Origin: CAZIVP01 sp964542915
GTDB lineage: Bacteria > Calditrichota > Calditrichia > Calditrichales > Calditrichaceae
DNA length: 14,765 nt
Assembly (NCBI GenBank): GCA_964542915.1
Contig: CAZIVP010000033.1
Location: 1-14,765, forward strand
Reading direction: 5' to 3'
The notes beneath the pieces are model-generated. The model saw only the letters and a list, made by a program, of their open reading frames with translations. It was not told the origin of the DNA and did no database searches. Shown in pieces: positions 6,663 to 12,811 of the stretch. Both the position numbers and the translations under genes were made by a program. Each line of letters opens with the position of its first letter. Within the stretch, counting starts at the first letter, position 1.

Positions 6663-8143
6663 AGTGGTTTTTTAATACATTTTTCGGGAAGCTATCCGCC
6701 ATTTTTCTTTTACTGATGCTTATTTTGGGCGCTGTACAGATTTTAATAACAACCCAATCAGCGAAAACCCTCTATAGCAGCGCCGACCAAAAGTTGAATC
6801 TTAGTTTGGCCAGCGATATGGCTGCTGAGTTTGAACCTTTTTTAAAGGACAGCATCGATTACGCATCCATAAAAAAAACGATCCATTATATGATGGTGAT
6901 GAATCCCAAGATTGAAATTTATCTGATCGATGGTCAGGGTAAGATTATCGCCTTTTTTGCCGAACCGCAAAAAAAAGTTCGCAAGGAATATATTGATTTG
7001 AAGCCTGTAAAAAAGTTTTTAAATGCCGAGGCTGAAATCCCTATCAAAGGCGACGACCCGCGCCATCCCGAATTATCCAAACCGTTCTCAGTGGCGCCGA
7101 TCCAAATCGGTCCCGATATTGACGGATATTTGTATATCATCATAGGCGGCGAACTGTACGATTCGGCGCTCAGCGCCAGCCAGGAGGAATATATTACCTC
7201 GACCCTAACCAAAGGACTGGCGGCGAGCTTATTCTCAGCAGGCATCATCGGTTTAACGCTGTTTTTCTTTTTAACACGCCGCATTCGAAAAATGAACACC
7301 GTCGTCTCCAAGTTCCGGGAAGGCGATTTAAATCAACGTATTGATTTCAAGTCCAATGATGAACTCGGTCTTTTGGCGGAATCATTCAATCAAATGGCCG
7401 ACCGTATTCTGGCGAACATCGAAGAGTTGAAAGAGACCGACCGATTGCGCCGGGAGCTTATCGCCAATGTCTCGCACGATTTACGCAGCCCGCTGGCTTC
7501 CATTCGCGGCTATCTGGAAACCATTCAGATGAAAGACGGCAACCTGAGCAGCATTGAACGCCAGCATTATATGGATGTGATTCTCGATACGACCACAAGC
7601 ATGGAAGCGCTGGTGGAACAGCTCTTCGAACTTTCGAAACTCGAAGCCCGCCAAACCAAACCGAATTTTGAACCGTTCAGTGTTGTCGATCTTGTCTATG
7701 ATGTTTCCGGAAAAGTGAAGCCGCTTGCCGACAGCAAAAAAATCCAATTGCATGTCCGCGCCAATAAACAGTTGCCGCAGGTTGAAGGCGATGTGGGCAT
7801 GATCGAACGGGTGCTGACCAATTTACTGGACAACGCCTTGCGTTACACGCCGGAGATGGGTACGGTACGTGTGGATGTGAAGCAGGAGAAGGATCAAATC
7901 GTAGTGTCGGTAACGGATACCGGTCCCGGCATCGAGAAGGAAAACCTTCCGCTTATTTTTAACCGGTTTTATCGGGTGGAAAAAAGCCGTTCACAATCGA
8001 TGGGCGGAACCGGTTTAGGTTTATCGATTGCCAAAAAAATTGTGGAAATTCACGATAGTGACATCAGGGTGGATAGCGAACTTAATAAAGGCAGCCGCTT
8101 TTCGTTTACATTGGGCGTTCATAAAAAGAAAGAAGTGGCGTAA
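6659..8143 (+). CDS. Sensor histidine kinase, PhoR/HAMP type
   Basis: A 494-residue inner-membrane kinase partner of the regulator it overlaps by 4 bases. Membrane segments lie at about 12-30 and 186-206, enclosing an extracytoplasmic sensor of about 150 residues (IEIYLIDGQGKIIAFF is PAS/CACHE-like). HAMP follows (about 205-258), then HisKA with the phospho-acceptor H273 in NVSHDLRSPLASIRGY, then HATPase_c with the N box (N392 in NLLDNALRYTP), G1 (D420 in DTGPGI), F box (RFYRVEKSRS) and G2 (GGTGLGLS, 449-456). Every catalytic motif is present, so the kinase should be active. The ligand cannot be read from the sensor. No clear terminator follows before the convergent barrel gene. Confidence 0.95.
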   Translation: MKWFFNTFFGKLSAIFLLLMLILGAVQILITTQSAKTLYSSADQKLNLSLASDMAAEFEPFLKDSIDYASIKKTIHYMMVMNPKIEIYLIDGQGKIIAFFAEPQKKVRKEYIDLKPVKKFLNAEAEIPIKGDDPRHPELSKPFSVAPIQIGPDIDGYLYIIIGGELYDSALSASQEEYITSTLTKGLAASLFSAGIIGLTLFFFLTRRIRKMNTVVSKFREGDLNQRIDFKSNDELGLLAESFNQMADRILANIEELKETDRLRRELIANVSHDLRSPLASIRGYLETIQMKDGNLSSIERQHYMDVILDTTTSMEALVEQLFELSKLEARQTKPNFEPFSVVDLVYDVSGKVKPLADSKKIQLHVRANKQLPQVEGDVGMIERVLTNLLDNALRYTPEMGTVRVDVKQEKDQIVVSVTDTGPGIEKENLPLIFNRFYRVEKSRSQSMGGTGLGLSIAKKIVEIHDSDIRVDSELNKGSRFSFTLGVHKKKEVA

Positions 8144-8240
8144 CAGCGGTCGATTTATGTTTAAAAAGCATTACCGGAGAGGGGAATTTTAATCGTTGTG
8201 TAGAGTGTTCTGTTGCGTTTATTAAGCCAAACTTCCTTTT

Positions 8241-8250
8241 TTGCATCGGT
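8241..8250 (+). promoter_or_regulatory. Intergenic TTGCATCGG motif, copy 3
   Basis: TTGCATCGGT preceded by a T-run, in the gap between the kinase gene and the convergent barrel gene. Since no plus-strand gene starts nearby, this copy argues against a simple promoter role for the word. Confidence 0.25.
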
Positions 8251-8286
8251 ATTATTTACGGTTGTTAAACTAATCACGTAACATCT

Positions 8287-8901
8287 TCAAAATATAAGGG
8301 CGACGTTGTAAGAGAAAAACTTGGTAGACTCGCCTTCTGTAAAAATGACGCTATACATAGGATATATAGAAAATCTTGTATTTTCGGGGTTACCTACAAT
8401 TATCCCGGCCCCGAAATTGATACCAAATTTTGTCTCGGTTTCATCGGAAGATTCTGTGGCGGAATTACCCATATATGTGGCGGTAGCTTCTGCCTGCATA
8501 TTCAGAATATAAAGCCCCGCTCCCATTTGTGCGAACAACTGTAATTGCTTTTTCTTCCCCGGCGAGGAAATCGCTCTTAAGGATGGTACTATTTCAAAGA
8601 TATTGGCAGATCCGGACACATCCATATCGATATCATAATAAGCGAATTCATCTTTTAAAGCTTGTTCATTCGCGCCCAAACGGTTAAATGCGAATCGCGC
8701 TCCGGTTTGGAAATTATCGGAAATATACTGAAACCATTCACCGGAAATATTGAACCCGGTATTCCAGTATTCGCTGCCATCGCCGGTTGCCTGTGTAATG
8801 CCGCCGCCGAGTCCGTTGGTGCTTACACTTTGGCTGTTGCTAACAGTTATCATGTTGATAACGAAAAATAAAGCGCCTACTAATGAGATACTTCTTCTCA
8901 T
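8287..8901 (-). CDS. Outer-membrane beta-barrel protein (porin-family-like)
   Basis: A 204-residue protein with a Sec signal peptide (MRRSIS, hydrophobic core, likely cleavage near residue 23, SNS-Q). The mature part alternates polar and hydrophobic residues in short strands (GFNISGEWFQYI, FQTGARFAFNRLG, LQLFAQMGAGLYIL, KFGINFGAGIIV, FSIYPMYSVIF) and ends in phenylalanine, the usual recognition end for barrel insertion. This fits a small outer-membrane barrel of about eight strands; specific function unknown. An AAAGGAGA site lies 6 bases before the ATG. A truncated paralogue lies 108 bases upstream on the same strand (9010-9444), so this is probably the surviving copy of a tandem pair. Confidence 0.8.
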   Translation of the reverse strand: MRRSISLVGALFFVINMITVSNSQSVSTNGLGGGITQATGDGSEYWNTGFNISGEWFQYISDNFQTGARFAFNRLGANEQALKDEFAYYDIDMDVSGSANIFEIVPSLRAISSPGKKKQLQLFAQMGAGLYILNMQAEATATYMGNSATESSDETETKFGINFGAGIIVGNPENTRFSIYPMYSVIFTEGESTKFFSYNVALIF

Positions 8902-9009
8902 GATTTATCTCCTTTATTTTAATGTTTGATTGAAGTGTCTTTTATTATTAAAGATTAATATCTGCAAATACTTGAATAATATATCGTTTAATTTGGTCAA
9001 CGAAAGGCA

Positions 9010-9444
9010 TCAAAGATCAAACAGGATTTCCATGTTTACGGTAAAATATTCTTCAGCTCCCAAGGATAATTTATTATAAATTGGATATATAGCATATTTC
9101 GTACTGCCTGTACGATTTAGTATGATACCTGCGCCAATACCCAAACCGATTGGAACGCCTGACTCTTCTTCGCATTCCTCATAATAATCATACTCGTAAG
9201 AATGAGTCGCTTCGATTTCTGTATCTAAGGTCAAATAAGATCCGATCCCTAGCTGAAGAAAATAAGATAACGGTTTATTCTCGTTCGTTGGGAATTCATA
9301 TCTGAATAATGCTATCAATTCGAGCACGCGACCAAGATCGGCTTGCTTCATATCCGCGTCGATTGTATAGTTCTCACTTTCATTTACTGAATCGCCGTTA
9401 TCCGCCGACCATTGGTTATATGGAATGCCCTTACTACGGTTAGC
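9010..9444 (-). pseudogene. 5'-truncated outer-membrane barrel gene, paralogue of the intact neighbour
   Basis: The frame reads in from a stop codon at 9445-9447 and ends at TGA (9010-9012). It matches the second half of the intact barrel protein: VLELIALFR against IFEIVPSLR, SYFLQLGIGSYL against LQLFAQMGAGLYI, GIGAGIILN against NFGAGIIVG, and YAIYPIYN against FSIYPMYS. The first ATG (9351) has no ribosome binding site, and similarity continues upstream of it (NYTIDAD against YYDIDMD; NR-SKG near FNRLG). The signal peptide and first strands are missing. It is therefore a remnant, not a 113-residue gene. Its upstream edge meets another decayed gene at about 9440-9450. Confidence 0.75.
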
Positions 9445-9721
9445 TTACAGTCAATAATGGCATTGCCGCCATACTCAGCAGCAATCTTCTGCAACTCCAT
9501 CTTGGCTTTTCCATATTCGTCTGTGTGGTTGTTGCATAGCCCACTTCCACAAATTCCTTATCAAGCATATTCTGCGTAGTAATCATAACATCAGAGGGAG
9601 AAGTCGGTTCATATTTCTTCTCTTCATTAGTCAGAGTATGGGTAACGACCGTACAGCTTGAAACTTAGAATACAATTCACATCAAAACTGGAATACCTTG
9701 TTTGCAAAATATTTTTCGCAT
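9430..9721 (-). pseudogene. Decayed lipoprotein gene with in-frame stops and a frameshift
   Basis: Reading this strand from ATG at 9721, behind a good GGAGGGG site (9728-9734) with 6-base spacing, gives MRKIFCKQGIPVLM, stop, IVF, stop, VSSC: a lipoprotein signal peptide with TGA (9677-9679) and TAA (9665-9667) inside it and a lipobox-like VSSC. The same frame goes on through TVVTHTLTNEEKKYE, PSDVMITTQNMLDKEF and VEVGYATT. At about 9519-9535 the reading must shift one frame to continue sensibly as HTDEYGKAKMELQKIAAEYG and GNAIIDCKLT. The conserved-looking end (repeated Lys/Ala helix, then GGNAIIDC) recalls YbjQ/DUF4156-like envelope proteins, a weak family guess. The 3' end is lost at the junction with the barrel remnant. 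Confidence 0.7.
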
Positions 9722-9889
9722 TGACCACCCCTCCATTTTTTGTAGTGTCAAAACTCTTTATTTTGTTAAATTTTGTTACTTCGCCAATTACATCTTCTGC
9801 ACCCTCAAAAAATCATACGAGTGGTCTTAAAGACGGTTAACTGATGCAGTCAAAATACTAACGGTATCGTTAAAATGGGATGTCTCTGT

Positions 9890-12703
9890 TTATTTCAGTA
9901 AAATCATCTTCCTGATTTTTGTAAATCCGTTATCCGTGGATAAACGATAGTAATACACGCCGCTGGAAAGCTGACTACCGTCAAAGGCTACTTCATGATA
10001 TCCCGCCGGTTTACGTCCATCTATTAACACGGCTACTTTCTGACCGAGCATGTTGAAGACTGCCAGTTTCACCTGGTTAGCTTTGGGTAGAACGTAGTTG
10101 ATTTTGGTTGAAGGGTTGAAGGGGTTGGGGTAATTCTGAGCTAGAGCAGCTTCATCCGGTACAATTCGCTGGCTTTCAGCGACAGACGGCGAGCCAACCT
10201 GGATGGTACGTATGTATCGATTATTGTTTTCATCGGATTCTTTGATATTATTGTTGACATCGATTTCCATGCGTAAATTATGCGTCCCTTGCGAGAGATA
10301 AACCGAATCTTTTGCATATCCGGCCTTACATTCCCCTGGTGCTAAATTATACGTATTTTCCGAAAGAAGTTGATCATACCCCAATTGAAATTTAAAGACC
10401 GTTGCCGCAAGATTACTCTGAATATCAACCGGGATAGGCGCCTTTGGCGCCGCCCTTACGGAGCCCTTCGATACTGATTTCGAAGCCATTGTTTTTTGGA
10501 GCGCCTCATTTTGCGGCGAACCGGATGTATCGCCGGTGATCCATAAGTCAACTAAAAAATCCCCCATATCGGGATAGGAGGATGACAGTTCCGTGTAATT
10601 ATGAAACGGATCATTGATATCGATAATAAAACTGGTATTGGCCCTTGCCGGCGTCGATTCATCCGTTAGTAAACCCGGTAATGCATCTCCGTCGCTGCCG
10701 CTCAGAGGCTCGATGAACACGCCGACGCTGTCAACGCCTTCGAGTCCTCCCAAATCGATGCCTTCTTCCCAGAGAACCGTCGAATAGGAGTCACCGGCTT
10801 CCAGGTCATAAAGCGTCAATAGTTCCTGTTCATTTTCCCAATCATAAATATGTAAATTGTAGTAATAGGGTCCGTGTTCATTTTCCCAACCATAGTGGGC
10901 AAAATCCACGGAATCCAGGGTTACATTATTGTACTCCGTAATATCGAATACAACACCGTAACCTTGTTCAAAATACTGATAAAATCCGCTATAGGCATTG
11001 CGATCATGATAATATATTTCATAGACGTTCCCGTAATCCCACCAACCCCAGTTTTGTATCAGGGAATCATCCAGAAAAATTTGCCATACTGATTGATTTT
11101 GATCGAAGTAGGCGGTGACATTGCCTGCATTGGTTATGACTGAATTTATATAGTAATAACCGACAGGAAACGGTTCGGTGGTCCCATCCTGATGGAATTC
11201 ACCTCTTTGATCGTCAATAACAATGGCATCCTGCCAACCCGCACTATCCGCTCCCTGAGCCAGGTCCGGCATCTGCGACTCGTCCGTCTGTACCTGCACA
11301 AAGACCTCCGAACCGTTTACGGTCGGTTGCGGCGTGTCTTCCGATATATAGATGGCGGTCGGACTTTCTGTGGCGTAATCATCGTACGTCTCAATGAGAA
11401 AAGAATCAATGATGCCGGTTGTTTCGCTGTCCCCGTCGTAAAGCTGAAGAAAATAGTTATCCACGCCTCCGCTGACGTAGTCGCCAAATTCCGTAACATC
11501 CACAACAATATGGTTTTCACAAAAAGGCGCCATCCCGCCATCATTATTATAATCATCAAAGGGTTTGGTCGCATCGGGATTATCATGGCTACCAAAGCCT
11601 AATGTTATATCGCATTCACCGCGCCATTCATGGGAAATTTTGAATACAGCCATTCGGTCCGGCTGGTAGCCCACCTGGTTCTCATAGTAATAAATATAGT
11701 CGATGCGCTGCTTCATGCACGCGTATGATATATAGAGATATCCGTCATCTACATTTTCCCAGGAGCCGCCGACGCCCCACGAATTGGCCACCTTAAATGC
11801 GCCATAGGTGTCGGGGTTGCCGTTCTCTTCATACGGGCCGTAGTTATCGTCATATCCCACAACAGTGTTGGCATGATTACGGCTGCTCGGGTTATAATTA
11901 TCCAATGTCCAGAGATCGTCATCGGTCATCTGTTCGTAATAATCGGCATTGACGCTGATGACAGCCAAATTACTGTCCGCCAGCATCTGTTTTAAATCCT
12001 GGAGTCCTGCATCGCTATCCACATACATATAGGCGTAACCGGTTGAAGAACGATACCAGGGGGCTTCCCGCCAGGCGGGCTCTGAAGGCCAGCTTGTGTG
12101 ATCATCCGGATCGTACGGCATAAGACTCCAGGTACTGCAACCGATCCTTTCCAGTAGGTCCATATTGTCGGAATAGTAAGAACCGTTGTCTTCACCATTA
12201 TTCACCTGATGATAAATGAAATCCGGGCTGAATATGAAATCTTGATAATTTTCATTGGGATGACCGTAGTAACCGCCGTCCCAGGTGCAACCGGACAGGT
12301 CCCAACGGTGTTCTCGGGCTTCCTGAAAGGTTTTCAGATAATAGCCGAAAGCCCATGAAACGCACGATCCTTCGCCGTCCTGATTCCCGATGGGCGGAAA
12401 CCAATCGGATTCGGAATTATCGTGGTTAGAAGGAAGGGATTCAATATCGGAAACAAATTCTTCGATTAACACAGGCCTTTGATAAATTTGCTGCCACGCT
12501 TCTGCAGTCGGCGGCCGCAGTCCGGTGCCGTAGCCGTTAATTAGTTTGTTGTAATTGACGCCTTCCTTAAAAACGCCTTCCAGTGATTTGATTCGTTCAA
12601 ACTCTTTTTCCGTCATGCGTCGTCGCGGGATTTGTGTTTGGCCGGCTGATAATGCGTTTCCTATAATGGCGAGTAATAAGAGGATAACAATCAGGCTTTT
12701 CAT
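9890..12703 (-). CDS. Secreted papain-family (C1A) cysteine peptidase with CARDB-like and type IX-like sorting domains
   Basis: A 937-residue secreted protein. Signal peptide residues 1-20 (MKSLIVILLLLAI...ALSA-G) and a charged propeptide-like stretch (about 21-95) precede the peptidase. Catalytic residues of clan CA family C1 are all visible: Q108 in PPIGNQDGEGS, C114 in SCVSWAFGYYL, H277 in RNHANTVVGYDD and N307 in VANSWG. After the protease domain (about 100-340) come several beta-rich Asp/Tyr-rich segments (about 350-740), a CARDB-like domain (about 750-838, with EIDVNNNIKESDENNN) and a sorting domain from about 842 (QNYPNPFNPSTKI...GVYYYR...KMILLK). The family cleaves proteins; the tail implies export across the outer membrane and surface attachment or release. 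AAAAGGAG lies 8 bases before the ATG. It lies 108 bases downstream of the FG-GAP gene on the same strand. Confidence 0.9.
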   Translation of the reverse strand: MKSLIVILLLLAIIGNALSAGQTQIPRRRMTEKEFERIKSLEGVFKEGVNYNKLINGYGTGLRPPTAEAWQQIYQRPVLIEEFVSDIESLPSNHDNSESDWFPPIGNQDGEGSCVSWAFGYYLKTFQEAREHRWDLSGCTWDGGYYGHPNENYQDFIFSPDFIYHQVNNGEDNGSYYSDNMDLLERIGCSTWSLMPYDPDDHTSWPSEPAWREAPWYRSSTGYAYMYVDSDAGLQDLKQMLADSNLAVISVNADYYEQMTDDDLWTLDNYNPSSRNHANTVVGYDDNYGPYEENGNPDTYGAFKVANSWGVGGSWENVDDGYLYISYACMKQRIDYIYYYENQVGYQPDRMAVFKISHEWRGECDITLGFGSHDNPDATKPFDDYNNDGGMAPFCENHIVVDVTEFGDYVSGGVDNYFLQLYDGDSETTGIIDSFLIETYDDYATESPTAIYISEDTPQPTVNGSEVFVQVQTDESQMPDLAQGADSAGWQDAIVIDDQRGEFHQDGTTEPFPVGYYYINSVITNAGNVTAYFDQNQSVWQIFLDDSLIQNWGWWDYGNVYEIYYHDRNAYSGFYQYFEQGYGVVFDITEYNNVTLDSVDFAHYGWENEHGPYYYNLHIYDWENEQELLTLYDLEAGDSYSTVLWEEGIDLGGLEGVDSVGVFIEPLSGSDGDALPGLLTDESTPARANTSFIIDINDPFHNYTELSSSYPDMGDFLVDLWITGDTSGSPQNEALQKTMASKSVSKGSVRAAPKAPIPVDIQSNLAATVFKFQLGYDQLLSENTYNLAPGECKAGYAKDSVYLSQGTHNLRMEIDVNNNIKESDENNNRYIRTIQVGSPSVAESQRIVPDEAALAQNYPNPFNPSTKINYVLPKANQVKLAVFNMLGQKVAVLIDGRKPAGYHEVAFDGSQLSSGVYYYRLSTDNGFTKIRKMILLK

Positions 12704-12811
12704 TATATACGCTCCTTTTATCAGATAAAACGTTATTTATCTTTCCCCCGCCCTTATATTCGGAAAATTAATATATAATACTGACCTTCAATCTTGATAA
12801 CAATATAAATT

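Noticed and set aside
9010..9351. A 113-residue stand-alone gene starting at 9351
   Set aside because: No ribosome site, and similarity to the barrel paralogue continues upstream of the ATG, so it is a truncated remnant.
9658..9840. Plus-strand open frame of 60 codons
   Set aside because: It lies antisense to the start region of the decayed lipoprotein gene and has no start signals.
9848..9880. TAACG-GTAT-CGTTA as a terminator for the cysteine peptidase gene
   Set aside because: Only a 5-bp stem, A/T-rich, without a proper T-run on the minus strand; too weak to call.
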